DNA of 64,000 nucleotides, from the NCBI GenBank assembly GCA_944393005.1, contig CALXYO010000008.1, positions 1 to 64,000 of the forward strand, given 5' to 3'. Below are positions 7,305 to 16,378 of the stretch, in pieces. The position numbers and the translations under genes are program-made. Under the pieces are notes generated by a model, which saw only the letters and a list, made by a program, of their open reading frames with translations, made no database searches and had not been told where the DNA came from. The stretch comes from an uncultured Spirochaetales bacterium (GTDB taxonomy: Bacteria > Spirochaetota > Spirochaetia > Sphaerochaetales > Sphaerochaetaceae). The first letter of the stretch is position 1, and the number at the start of each line of letters is the position of its first letter.

Positions 7305-10163
7305 CTACTCTTCAGCTACGCCGTTTTCCACTTCATCACAAACCATTCTAACAACGAAATTAGCATCTTGTCTGCATTTGGAAATGATATACTCTTTTGT
7401 TCTATCAGTAATTCCGTTCATTTCATTAAGATGTTGAATAATCAAGCTTTTGATATATACGCTATTAGAATCAATAAGATTCACCAACTGATTGTTTACG
7501 ATACAGCAATTCTTCGGATTACGAGACATGGCAAGAAGAATGCGTGTGGCATTCCATCTGATATCTGTATTCTCAGAATGGAGCCACTGTAAAACATTCT
7601 GAAGGATCATTGCCTCCACTCCGGATGGTAACATAACGTCATCTGTATTCTCCAAATATTCAGCAATCAGGCGAGTTACTGTAATAGTTGTTGCAACATC
7701 GCCCTGAATATACGGCATCAACTCAAGTATTTCTGTGTATACATCTTTGCCCATGACGGTATATAGTAACAGCAATCCAATTTTCAAAGAAATACTATCG
7801 ATATTAAATGAAATGATCGAATCGTCGGCAACTTCAATGGTCTTCTGCTGGTCAAACAATTTTTCATATACACCTTGATTCCTTGTATAGTCTTCAGGAT
7901 ATTTTAATGCAATGCAAATAAGAAGTGCTATCGCATCAAGTTTTGTAATAATTCCTTCTTTGGAAGTCAGAAGTGTATCTGCAACTACAGAAATAAGCTT
8001 ATCCATGGTATCCGCATCACATAAGGACTCTTTTCCCAACAAAATGGCTCTGACTGTAGCAATCTCGCGTGTACCGTGTCCGAAATAAACACCATCCTTT
8101 CCTTGTTTTTCATTGTTTTTTCGAATACGTTCTATGTATTCTTTCACAAATACAGGCATATCTTGATTCTTATCTTCGGTGGTTTCTAATTTATAGATGT
8201 CTTCATAATAGCTGGAAAAATATTCAGCTATTTTTTTGTCCATGTCATCTGTGATAGCACGATTTTGCTTTCTGATAATACATAGAAAGAGAGGGGAACG
8301 ATTTACTAGTTCTCGGTCATTTTCGCTATCAAGTATACAATTAAGGTGTTCAATCAAGGCCTTCGCAGAACCATCACTCATTTTTCGGAGATCAATGAAA
8401 TTAGCAATGAACTTAAACATTTCCGTATAACAGTAACGACATTGCCTGTCAATGAATTGGCAGCATATTTCGCTAATCGTATCTTGTGACATACGATAAG
8501 CTACTCCAGAAAGACACTTAAATATGTTATTTCCTATAGATAAAATAGGATTATCATTATTCAACCATGATACGATTTCACCTACAATATATTTTTCGTA
8601 TCGCTCATAGTTTTTATCATCCAGAAAATATCCTACTGCACCAAATGCCATCAATTGACAACGCAATCTAATGTATTTTATCGGATGATTTATGCAAAAC
8701 TCCATAATAGACTCTGCTTCATCAGCATTTAAGTTATTTAGAACTTCAGGGTAAGATTCCTGAATACCTTTTATTTCCTTTTCTTTTCCTGAAAAAATTG
8801 CAAGTTTATACAGATTTAGTCTTAGGTTCCAATCACTGTATCTGCAACTCAGATAGAACACAAAATTCCTGATTTTCTCATAAATAAGCAAAATATGAGT
8901 CAATGAACCATTGTACATAGATACAATAAGAGAACTTGCAAGCATTTCACCATATTGATTTAAGTCATTACCTATAGTTACTGTGTAAGGCGACCATGTC
9001 TTCTTTTCGTAAAGACCTCCTATGTATTTTTCATTTAGCGATTCATGGATGCGATCAAGAATCGGATAATAGAGTTCTTCATTACTTTCTGTTAATTCAT
9101 TTTGTGCTGATGGTACAGAGTACATATTTTTTATAGTATTGCAAGACGATTGTTGATTGCGCAGATCCACCAAGATATCTTTTATAACCCATGTGGGCTG
9201 ATTTGATTCTTTTGCAAGTTTCTCCGCAGATGCAAGATGCTCGATGCACTTTTCGACATCACCACCAAAATACGCCTGAATTGCTTGCCAACGAATCTTA
9301 ACGACTTGATAATACCTATCATCTTGCTGCGCTTTTAATTCTTCCAAATACATTGCAGCATTGAAATGTTTGATAGATTCACCCTCAAATAAAATAGAGA
9401 GAAATTGGATGCCCCAATCATCAAAATTACTTGTTTTTTCCGTTTTATCTGGGGTTCTACCCCTAGAAGACCCAAGAACAAACTTCAAAATGTAATTTCT
9501 ACATTTATCTACATTTTTTAATGTAGATTTAGGAATGATAGGTAGCTGATATTTTTCTGTACCAACAACATCTACTGCTTGAATTTCATCATTCTCATCG
9601 TGGCTCAAAGCCATTTCTCCAATGCAATAGTAGCGATATACAGCAACGATATCATCTATCAACGCCTGAGCTCCATATTGGCTTAATTCGCTAAAGCTAT
9701 GAACAGTTTTGCTTTTGGCAAAATTTGCTCCCCTCATGCTTTGTTCCAGTACAGTTTTCTCTTTTTGTGTTTCATCACAGAAATAGTATAACGCCTTGAT
9801 ATTATGCTTTTTGACAATATCTATTTCTTCCTGTACCCCAGGCGTAATTCCGTCTGCATTATCAATTAAGAAAATACAAACATCACTATGCTTTAATGCC
9901 AATTTGTAATGAACACCCGCAGGTAGTGTAGACGCCTGTTCGCCTTCAAAAGTATATACATCAGCTAATTGTGTTTTTTCAATAGCATCTTTCAATTCCA
10001 TTCGCACTTTATCATATTTCTCACTACCACAAATCGAGCTAATAAATACTTGAATTTTTTGTCCTGGGATTATCGGTAGAGAAGAAACGTATTTCTCCTT
10101 TCTGGTATATTCCCATGAAACTCCCCCCACAGGGGTGCTTATACCTGTTATTCTTACACCCAT
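7305..10163 (-). CDS. DUF4062/TIR-like domain protein with long helical-repeat tail (952 aa)
   Basis: Residues 1-20 carry a conserved-looking RITGISTPVGGVSWEYT motif. Residues 37-185 look like a DUF4062 (TIR-like Rossmann) domain: VFISS on the first strand, HSDVCIFLIDNADG, and GVQEEID, which places a Glu where TIR-type NAD hydrolases have theirs. From about residue 260 to the end the protein is alpha-helical with HEAT/TPR-like repeats; the last helix has CRQDANFVVRMVCDEVE. GGAAGGAG precedes ATG 10163. It lies 25 bp upstream of the methyltransferase-nuclease gene and overlaps a small gene upstream, so it is co-transcribed with the RM genes. A defence effector or sensor role, possibly NAD-consuming, is inference. 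Confidence 0.65.
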   Translation of the reverse strand: MGVRITGISTPVGGVSWEYTRKEKYVSSLPIIPGQKIQVFISSICGSEKYDKVRMELKDAIEKTQLADVYTFEGEQASTLPAGVHYKLALKHSDVCIFLIDNADGITPGVQEEIDIVKKHNIKALYYFCDETQKEKTVLEQSMRGANFAKSKTVHSFSELSQYGAQALIDDIVAVYRYYCIGEMALSHDENDEIQAVDVVGTEKYQLPIIPKSTLKNVDKCRNYILKFVLGSSRGRTPDKTEKTSNFDDWGIQFLSILFEGESIKHFNAAMYLEELKAQQDDRYYQVVKIRWQAIQAYFGGDVEKCIEHLASAEKLAKESNQPTWVIKDILVDLRNQQSSCNTIKNMYSVPSAQNELTESNEELYYPILDRIHESLNEKYIGGLYEKKTWSPYTVTIGNDLNQYGEMLASSLIVSMYNGSLTHILLIYEKIRNFVFYLSCRYSDWNLRLNLYKLAIFSGKEKEIKGIQESYPEVLNNLNADEAESIMEFCINHPIKYIRLRCQLMAFGAVGYFLDDKNYERYEKYIVGEIVSWLNNDNPILSIGNNIFKCLSGVAYRMSQDTISEICCQFIDRQCRYCYTEMFKFIANFIDLRKMSDGSAKALIEHLNCILDSENDRELVNRSPLFLCIIRKQNRAITDDMDKKIAEYFSSYYEDIYKLETTEDKNQDMPVFVKEYIERIRKNNEKQGKDGVYFGHGTREIATVRAILLGKESLCDADTMDKLISVVADTLLTSKEGIITKLDAIALLICIALKYPEDYTRNQGVYEKLFDQQKTIEVADDSIISFNIDSISLKIGLLLLYTVMGKDVYTEILELMPYIQGDVATTITVTRLIAEYLENTDDVMLPSGVEAMILQNVLQWLHSENTDIRWNATRILLAMSRNPKNCCIVNNQLVNLIDSNSVYIKSLIIQHLNEMNGITDRTKEYIISKCRQDANFVVRMVCDEVENGVAEE

Positions 10164-10321
10164 AATGCTCCTTCCAAACGAATGAAAAATTCTCTCTCAT
10201 AATTATTCTTGTACGCCTTTTTCAGATAGCAGTCGCGGAATAGCATATGATAGTCTTCCGGTGTAGTCACTACACCTATAGACAAAGACTTGATATGATC
10301 TGTATACATATGATTAAACAT
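10154..10321 (-). CDS. Small protein (55 aa) heading the restriction-modification operon
   Basis: ATG 10321 follows GAGGATTTT on the minus strand, a good ribosome site. The frame codes for 55 residues, including an SLSIGVVTTPEDYHMLFRD segment and an aromatic/basic C-terminal half, and stops at TAA 10154, overlapping the start of the 952-aa gene by 10 bp. The overlap, ribosome site and strand make it the first gene of a four-gene operon. No family is recognised. It may be a small partner of the DUF4062 protein or a controller of the system. It is too short to be picked up by simple length filters. Confidence 0.6.
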   Translation of the reverse strand: MFNHMYTDHIKSLSIGVVTTPEDYHMLFRDCYLKKAYKNNYEREFFIRLEGALWV

Positions 10322-10643
10322 AAAATCCTCGCCGCAAATTGCTATCTAATTTCCATAACTACAAACTAATTAACATAGAAACCGTAATATCTTGATCTGC
10401 GTGATATACTTTAATGCCTTGCGTTTGCCTTTGTCATTGCATTTTTAAAATTTGCAATATTTATTTCAGCCATAATCTCAATACCTAACTCATTTAATTG
10501 TATCCCCGTTTAATAGAATAGCATGAACGGCACTATAACTCAATTTATCCGCTATTTTGCAAGGACATTTTTACATAAGCCCTTATCCAAATGGACGAAT
10601 CTTTTGCACAAAAAGCGCATCCTGCGCTCTCTTAAAAGGGTGT
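10322..10643. other. Divergent intergenic region with hairpin
   Basis: This AT-rich region separates the leftward RM operon from the rightward ATPase gene and must hold promoters for both. AGCGCA and TGCGCT (10614-10628) form a tight 6-bp hairpin with a 3-base loop, followed by CTCTT, just before ATG 10644. It could be an attenuator or the terminator of a lost gene. No other gene was found. Confidence 0.4.
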
Positions 10644-12407
10644 ATGAAAAACAAAACATTTATTACAAAAAAGTCTGGAAATGGCAACACCTCATCTCAC
10701 GGCATCATCACGAGCGACGCAGAAAGGCAAGCATGGATGCTGATGGACACCTTCCCCATCGGCTGGATTGAAGCACTCACAATCGTAATCATCAGGACGC
10801 TCTACAGCCACAGCATAATCTGCACGAAAAAGCGTGTGAAGGACATCCTCGTCGAACAGTTCAAAACAGACTGGACTCAAAGACGCGAAAAGGAAATGAC
10901 GAGGATGTTCGACCTGATCGCAGACGGCCGGACCAAGTTCGCCAATCTTTCAGCCCGCTGGGTCGAGTACCTTTTCGAGGATGTCCCCCCGGAAGACGGT
11001 CGCGTGGAAACAGAACATGTGGATGCATCACGGTTCTACAAGCTCGACAGGAACACGGTATCCATCATCAGGCACGCAATATCATTAGGCTCCCCTCTCG
11101 CCTTCATGGTCTGCGACTTTCTCAAGAACATGAGTCTGAAAATAGTCATGAACCTTTTAAAGAAGGAAGGGATCCAGTGCAAAATCGCAGCGAAGCTTGA
11201 CAGCGACGATGCTGACGCATATGCCGTACAGGCCATAGAGGCCATGAAGCTTGGAAAAATCGTGCTGTTTTCAGAAAACAGGCCGGCTCATTTGGACAGG
11301 TTCGTCAGGATGGCACAGGTCTTCGGTTTCAGGTTCGGTGCCCTGGACGTGGAGGAGGATACGAAAAAGCTGATGGAGGAACTGGACATCAGCTTGCTCC
11401 CTAAAATTCAGACTATTCCCATCATACGCATAGAGCCTGCACCGCTTGCAGGAGATGAGCTGAGAGTAAAAGCGGCAGAGTGCTTCTCCGACGATCCGAA
11501 ATTCCTGAGGATCATCACAAATGCGAAAGTGAATGTTGCAACCCTCTGCAACTCAAAAACTCTCATACGTGAGATCGTAAAGAAAAAAGATTGGGAAGCT
11601 CTTTCAAGATTCCTGATGGACGCCTGGAAGATATCGAATACTGAAGATTCAAAGAAAAGGCAGCAGACCAGATCAGACGAATATGACATACGGGTCATAA
11701 ACTCCGACATCAGCCCCGAGCTGCTCGACAGGATGGCAAGGAAGGCGCATATGAGCCATTCACCATGGAAACTCCTTATTGCAGGAGTAAGCGGTACCGG
11801 GAAAAGCGCATACGCCTATCATCTTGCAAACAAGCTCGATATGGAGATCCTAGTGAAACGCCCACAGGATGTAATCTTCAGGTACTTTGGCGAGAGTGAG
11901 ACAGCCATTGCAAACGCATTTCGTGAAGCAGAATCAAAAAATGCTCTTTTGCTGTTCGACGAGGCGGACGGATACCTTTCAAGAAAGACCGATGTGTTCA
12001 GCGGCGCCGACAAGGGGTACAACGACATCACGAATGCTTTCATGGTCAATCTCGAGGAGTACGGCGGGTTCGTAATCGCAACAACAAACCATCTCGATAT
12101 CATCGAGCCGGCGATAATCCGGAGGTTCCACAAGAGCATCGAATTCAAGTTCCCGACTTACAAAGGGATGATGATTTTATTTGAAAAATACTTTCCCGGC
12201 ATCAGCTTCGACAAAAGGATGTTAGAGCAGACATGCTCCTCAGGAACAATAGGTCCAGGCGATTTCATCGCCATAAAAGAGCTTGTGGGATACATGGAGC
12301 CGGAGGAAGCAACTCCTGAATTCATCATATCTTCGCTCATGAAGAATGCAGATTCAAGGAAAGCCTCGGAAAGGAAATCTCCGGTCATCCGCGGGTTCCA
12401 CTCTTAA
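10644..12407 (+). CDS. AAA+ family ATPase
   Basis: This is a 587-aa protein whose C-terminal half is a classic AAA module: Walker A GVSGTGKS (about residues 387-394 from this start), Walker B LLLFDEADG (about 442-450), a sensor/second-region-of-homology segment with ATTNHLDIIEPAIIRRF, and a small C-terminal lid. The N-terminal 350 residues are helical and unrecognised, with DTFPIGWIEALTIVIIRTLY near the start. Such ATPases remodel or unfold protein partners; the partner here is unknown. The start is uncertain: the frame is open to TTG 10557; ATG 10644 follows AAAAGGG closely; ATG 10737 follows GAAAGG. Two hairpins end the unit. Codon use is more GC-rich than the RM operon to its left, suggesting a different origin. 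Confidence 0.75.
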   Translation: MKNKTFITKKSGNGNTSSHGIITSDAERQAWMLMDTFPIGWIEALTIVIIRTLYSHSIICTKKRVKDILVEQFKTDWTQRREKEMTRMFDLIADGRTKFANLSARWVEYLFEDVPPEDGRVETEHVDASRFYKLDRNTVSIIRHAISLGSPLAFMVCDFLKNMSLKIVMNLLKKEGIQCKIAAKLDSDDADAYAVQAIEAMKLGKIVLFSENRPAHLDRFVRMAQVFGFRFGALDVEEDTKKLMEELDISLLPKIQTIPIIRIEPAPLAGDELRVKAAECFSDDPKFLRIITNAKVNVATLCNSKTLIREIVKKKDWEALSRFLMDAWKISNTEDSKKRQQTRSDEYDIRVINSDISPELLDRMARKAHMSHSPWKLLIAGVSGTGKSAYAYHLANKLDMEILVKRPQDVIFRYFGESETAIANAFREAESKNALLLFDEADGYLSRKTDVFSGADKGYNDITNAFMVNLEEYGGFVIATTNHLDIIEPAIIRRFHKSIEFKFPTYKGMMILFEKYFPGISFDKRMLEQTCSSGTIGPGDFIAIKELVGYMEPEEATPEFIISSLMKNADSRKASERKSPVIRGFHS

Positions 12408-12410
12408 AAA

Positions 12411-12435
12411 AGGCACGCATCTCCGATGCACGCCT
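12411..12435 (+). terminator. Hairpin after the AAA+ ATPase gene
   Basis: AGGC and CGCATC pair with GATGC(G) and GCCT around a TCC loop, with a two-base internal mismatch, four bases after the stop codon. The run of A before it rather than T after it suggests it may serve the opposite strand or act as an mRNA 3' stabiliser. Confidence 0.4.
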
Positions 12436-12503
12436 AGAAATGCAGAATGGTTGGGCATGCAGCATCAATGAAATGCTTTTCTGTAAATCAAACCACACAT
12501 GAA

Positions 12504-12535
12504 AGGCGCTCTCCGGCGCCTCTTCTCTTTTATGT
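12504..12535 (+). terminator. Intrinsic terminator
   Basis: AGGCGC and GCGCCT form a GC-rich 6-bp stem with a 6-base loop, followed by a T-rich run (CTTCTCTTTTAT). It lies about 100 bp downstream of the AAA+ ATPase gene and most likely ends that transcript. Confidence 0.6.
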
Positions 12536-12677
12536 GGACATCATAAAAAAGATTTCCAAATCCAGCGATGAGGAGACGAAGGATTGAACAGATCACCACC
12601 GTCACAGACCAAGGAAACCGGACATCAAATCAGCAGATTGGGCTGACAGACAAAACAACTCGAGGAACACGAAGGAC

Positions 12678-13025
12678 ATGAACAGGACATTCAAAATCGA
12701 ATCTATACTCTACTCAAAACCCATCACCCCCAAGCACCATATTCACGCAATAGAAGCTTCAAACAGAGACGGCAAGCAGTACCTGCTCCTTTATCTCACC
12801 CATTGCAAAAACCTAGTCGCATACATCGACGATCTGGCCGCAGTGCCAGTTGCGAGGGTGTTTGAGAAGGACTTCTTCCTCCTCGTCGAAAACGAGGACT
12901 GCTACGCCTACCTCGCCGGCGATGGAAACGGCGAATTCGCCCTCTCGATCTTCACGGAAAAGAAGACATGGTCAGAAAAGATTGTCATACCGGATCTGAG
13001 TTCGACCCTAAGCCGGGGGGCATGA
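12678..13025 (+). CDS. Hypothetical protein (115 aa)
   Basis: The family is not recognised. ATG 12678 follows GAAGG at short spacing. The product begins MNRTFKIESILYSKP and is predicted mixed alpha/beta, with several strand-like segments (QYLLLYLTH, FFLLVENEDCYAYLAGDG). There is no signal peptide or membrane segment. It is followed after 104 bp by another unknown gene on the same strand, and both are relatively GC-rich like the ATPase upstream, so the three may have moved together. Confidence 0.6.
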   Translation: MNRTFKIESILYSKPITPKHHIHAIEASNRDGKQYLLLYLTHCKNLVAYIDDLAAVPVARVFEKDFFLLVENEDCYAYLAGDGNGEFALSIFTEKKTWSEKIVIPDLSSTLSRGA

Positions 13026-13129
13026 AAAACAACAGGCCAGACGGCCGATCAGATAAATCGTAATTCCCAAAAGGGATATCGCAACAGATCCGCCACCTCG
13101 TGGCGGAAACAACTTCAAGGAGGCGAAAT

Positions 13130-13501
13130 ATGCCCAATTATTTTTCTCCGGTATTCGAATTCGCAAGACTCGAAACCATCATCAAGGACCTGTCCTACAG
13201 GATCTATCTCGAAAGAAACGTCGATCTCAGCAATTCGATCGTGTTCGCGCTGGTCAGGGAACCTGCGTTCGAAACTCCCGCCGTAGAGGACATCCTCGAA
13301 TATCCTGTCTCGCTTGACCAGTCCGTGCTCGATGCATCCGAGCTTCCTCCGAAAATCGCCGTCGGGAACGACGAAGTGACAGCAATGTTCGAACATCTGA
13401 AAGATGAGGACTGGATTGTCAGAATAGTCACCCACGAGGGCAATGATCTCAAAACGGAGGATAAGACCTTCAAGATCAAGCTGAGCCACTGTCCCTTCTA
13501 A
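13130..13501 (+). CDS. Hypothetical acidic protein (123 aa)
   Basis: The family is not recognised. The frame is open from 13100, but ATG 13130 has a near-perfect AAGGAGG seven bases upstream and is the likely start (MPNYFSPVFEF). The product is acidic, soluble and mixed alpha/beta, with a C-terminal strand-rich part (DWIVRIVTHEGNDLKT). A strong intrinsic terminator begins 10 bp after the stop. It pairs with the unknown gene at 12678-13025 in a short unit. Confidence 0.6.
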   Translation: MPNYFSPVFEFARLETIIKDLSYRIYLERNVDLSNSIVFALVREPAFETPAVEDILEYPVSLDQSVLDASELPPKIAVGNDEVTAMFEHLKDEDWIVRIVTHEGNDLKTEDKTFKIKLSHCPF

Positions 13502-13511
13502 GCAAAAAGAA

Positions 13512-13541
13512 ACGGTCCGGGAGATGCTGCTTCCGGGCCGT
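13512..13541 (+). terminator. Intrinsic terminator
   Basis: ACGGTCCGG pairs with CCGGGCCGT (nine pairs, one T-G) around a 12-base loop. The following sequence is moderately T-rich. It closes the 12678-13501 unit. Confidence 0.7.
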
Positions 13542-13669
13542 CGCTTCCTTTCTAGGTTACCACTACAAAAGAAAGTAAGTTAATTATAGCAAAAACATTT
13601 CGAACAAGTCTATTTCAATTAGTAAATAGATATTTCATACCGATTTTAGAATATAACTAGGAATATTAA

Positions 13670-13858
13670 ATGAAAGAGTACAAGAATTTTCTTTCTGCTT
13701 GCGATGTAGCAGAAATACTTGAGATATCAACATCGAAAGCCTACAAGATCATAAGACAGCTGAATAACGAACTTGAGGAAAAAGGGTTCATTACTATTCA
13801 TGGGAAAATAAGCAAACCCTATTTCGAATCGAGATTCTATTCAAGAACGTCTGCATAG
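13670..13858 (+). CDS. Excisionase-like helix-turn-helix protein (62 aa)
   Basis: A small DNA-binding protein with an N-terminal helix-turn-helix: LSACDVAEILEISTSKAYKI (about residues 8-27) has the MerR/excisionase-type pattern in which the second helix carries STSKAYK. It sits 10 bp before a tyrosine integrase, the common order for recombination directionality factors in integrative elements. It probably helped excision of the element that brought the integrase. AGGA lies before ATG 13670. Since the integrase is truncated, its present function is doubtful. Confidence 0.7.
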   Translation: MKEYKNFLSACDVAEILEISTSKAYKIIRQLNNELEEKGFITIHGKISKPYFESRFYSRTSA

Positions 13859-13868
13859 GAGATGCCAA

Positions 13869-14816
13869 ATGCCTGCATACAAAGACAAGAAAAGAAATAC
13901 ATGGTATGTCGCATACCGCTTCAAGAACCGCAAAGGAGAATACGAACAGGTTTGGAAGCGTGGTTTCAAGACAAAAAAAGAAGCATTGAATTGGGAAATG
14001 GAAAGCAAATTAAAGGATAAGGATTCTTTGAGAATGACCTTTGAAACGTTTGTGAAAGATGTATATTTCCCCACCATCTCAAAACGGATAAAAGAAAGCA
14101 CGTTGACGACAAAAACAAATATCATCAACATTCATATCCTTCCGTTTTTCAAAAATTACAAGATGGATGACATCTCCACCGCTGACGTAATCAGATGGCA
14201 GAACGAAATCTTGGAAACCACGAAAGAAAAACCCTTCTCGAAACCGTACCTGAAGACAATCCACACTCAGCTTGTTGCAATCCTGAATTTTGCCGTACGG
14301 TATTACGGGCTCAGCAAGAACCCCGCAGCGATGGTTGCCAACATGGGCACGAATAAGGAAATCGAAATGAACTTCTGGACGCTTGAGGAATATCAGAAGT
14401 TCGCATTCGAGATGATGGACGAGCCTGTTTTGTATTATTGTTTCGAATTGCTTTACTGGACCGGCATGCGCGAGGGAGAGATGCTCGCACTGACAAAATC
14501 AGATTTTGATTTTGCTGCGAAGACCGTTTCAATCACGAAGACCTTCCACCATATAAACGGCCATGACATCATCACCGACCCGAAGACCAGACAGAGCAAA
14601 AGGATTGTCACCATCCCTGACTTCCTGGCAGAGGACATGAAAGAATACATTTCATCACTTTATGGAATAGGCGATGAAGACAGGATGTTCCCCATAAGCA
14701 AGACCATGCTCAGCCGCGGGATACATAGGGGTGCAAAAAAAGCAGGAATCAAACCTATACGCGTGCACGATCTCCGGCACCCGTATGTCAAGCACACGAC
14801 AAAAAATATATCCTGA
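13869..14816 (+). pseudogene. int: Tyrosine integrase, C-terminally truncated
   Basis: The N-terminal arm-binding domain (WYVAYRFKNRKGEYEQVWKR), the SAM-like core-binding domain and most of the catalytic domain are present. The first catalytic Arg is in TGMREGEMLAL and the His-x-x-Arg box reads HDLRH. Immediately after HDLRH the homology ends: the remaining 11 residues are unrelated and a stop follows at 14816. The GH(T/E) box and the nucleophilic Tyr are missing, about 60-80 residues of the roughly 380-aa family length. The protein should therefore be recombination-defective. It follows the excisionase-like gene. The truncation point probably marks the border where later DNA (15.0-22.0 kb) joined. 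Confidence 0.8.
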
Positions 14817-14820
14817 AAAG

Positions 14821-14870
14821 CAGAAATCCCAAACTACCAATGGATTTGATAGTCTGGGGTTTCTGTTTTT
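14821..14870 (+). terminator. Terminator after the truncated integrase
   Basis: CAGAAA and CCC pair with GGG and TTTCTG, extended inward by ACTA/TAGT with small mismatches. A run of five T follows at 14866-14870. It starts four bases after the stop codon. Confidence 0.75.
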
Positions 14871-15016
14871 ATGTATTCACCTTATGCGAAATCCTGATTT
14901 TGAAAATGACAGTCAGTATCTGGCATTTTTAACAGTTACGCTATTAGTATTCTATTGCCGTGAATTACCAGACAATGTCTGTTAATTTTACCGTAATTGC
15001 ATAGAGGTTACGCGAA

Positions 15017-16378
15017 TTATCGGCACAACTCGATTAACAATTCGGTTGAGCATTTTAGCTCCTCCTGCGTGTAATTCCTTGTTGGATCGGGATGATCAAT
15101 CAAGTTGCGTATGTAGGTAGGTAGTGTTTGGTAATTTGTAGTGTGTCCATGTTGGTTTGTAAAAGAAGATGCTTTGGTGTGTAATGCTGGATTGAATAAT
15201 GCTGTTTGAGCTACGATGTAATCGTCACAGCTTTTTACACTGAGATTACCAGTCTTGTTTTGCAAATACCCGTATAGCTCAATATGATAGTCCACCGAAA
15301 GGATTCCAAATGCTAGGTAATTTGTTTCTGCCGATGTAATGGTCGGCAAAATTGTAGGAGCAGTGATGTTTTTTGAATAAATGCTTCCATTGTTATCACC
15401 GAGTACAATAATTAAAACATTATCTCTATCCTCTAATGCTGAACGAAGCACATACTCAGAATGTGTTGCGATGATTATTTGTGCATCTTGAGATCCATTT
15501 TTATCAAAAAGGTTACGATAATACGGCAACACTTTTTGTTGCCATTTTGGATGCATACTCAGTTCCGGCTCGTCAATTAAAGCAATGCCACCTGACATAC
15601 TATTTATGTTTTTTAACAAGTGAGCCCCACGAAATACGATTTGCTTCTCGCCGGTACTTAAACTATCAACGGGAATTTCCCTTCCATGCTTCTCAAAGAA
15701 GATTTTGATTTCTTCGTGGTTAGTATTGTCTACGCTCTTGAACTTTACTGTGTTGAAGAAATCATTGAATGCCTTTTCAAATCTATACATCTTTGATGCC
15801 TGCTTGAACACTGCGAAAGGCGTTCCTACGCCAGACTTAGTTATTCTCATCCACTCAGAATTATCTTGAGCATCAATGTCAACTATTAATTGTTTGATTG
15901 ATGTGAAATCATCCTTTGAATCATTTTCGTATTTTTCAGAATCTAACTGTTGTGTGGTTGTAGATTTTACTTTTTGTGTATTAAATCCGGATCTGGCTTT
16001 TGAATACGAAAAACCATAATGTCGCAAATCTGCCAGATCAGAATCTATTAACTGCGGACTGTTATTCCGATTAGAGCGGATTACTTGCGTGGTTCCGTCG
16101 GCTTCGTTTTTTCGAGAATGAAATCCTAAATTAGGGTTATCATCCGGTTTTGGCGTAATGGTATATGGCACTCCAGCGGCCATATAGTTGATATACTCAA
16201 ACGCTTCTATCGAGCCAAGATTAAGAAAAGTCGATAATGTTTCAAGTATAGTTGTTTTTCCTGTGCCATTTTCTCCTGCTAATACAATAGTATTATAGAT
16301 AGAACCGTCTGGCTTAGTAAAATCAAGCTCCAGATTTCCCAAAACATCGTGATTGTTCCACTTAATCTTTCTAATCAT
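15017..16378 (-). CDS. AAA family ATPase with ABC-type motifs (RecF/OLD-like)
   Basis: The 453-aa protein has a single split ABC-type ATPase fold: Walker A GENGTGKT at residues 35-42, a signature-like SLSTGEKQI in the second half, Walker B ALIDEPELSMHP and an H-loop IIIATHSEYVL. The middle is helical. This matches the AAA ATPases common in bacterial conflict systems (OLD, PrrC-like, Septu-type). A nuclease domain is not visible. It overlaps the preceding Fic-like gene by four bases (ATGA), so the two are translationally coupled and likely act together. An anti-phage or abortive-infection role is inference from architecture and island context. Confidence 0.75.
   Translation of the reverse strand: MIRKIKWNNHDVLGNLELDFTKPDGSIYNTIVLAGENGTGKTTILETLSTFLNLGSIEAFEYINYMAAGVPYTITPKPDDNPNLGFHSRKNEADGTTQVIRSNRNNSPQLIDSDLADLRHYGFSYSKARSGFNTQKVKSTTTQQLDSEKYENDSKDDFTSIKQLIVDIDAQDNSEWMRITKSGVGTPFAVFKQASKMYRFEKAFNDFFNTVKFKSVDNTNHEEIKIFFEKHGREIPVDSLSTGEKQIVFRGAHLLKNINSMSGGIALIDEPELSMHPKWQQKVLPYYRNLFDKNGSQDAQIIIATHSEYVLRSALEDRDNVLIIVLGDNNGSIYSKNITAPTILPTITSAETNYLAFGILSVDYHIELYGYLQNKTGNLSVKSCDDYIVAQTALFNPALHTKASSFTNQHGHTTNYQTLPTYIRNLIDHPDPTRNYTQEELKCSTELLIELCR

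Noticed and set aside
10523..10771. 82-aa frame before the AAA+ ATPase
   Set aside because: It overlaps the ATPase gene in another frame, is extremely basic and low in complexity, and has no ribosome site; probably a shadow.
14731..14985. 84-aa frame over the integrase end
   Set aside because: It crosses the intrinsic terminator at 14821-14870 and overlaps the integrase in another frame; no domain is seen.
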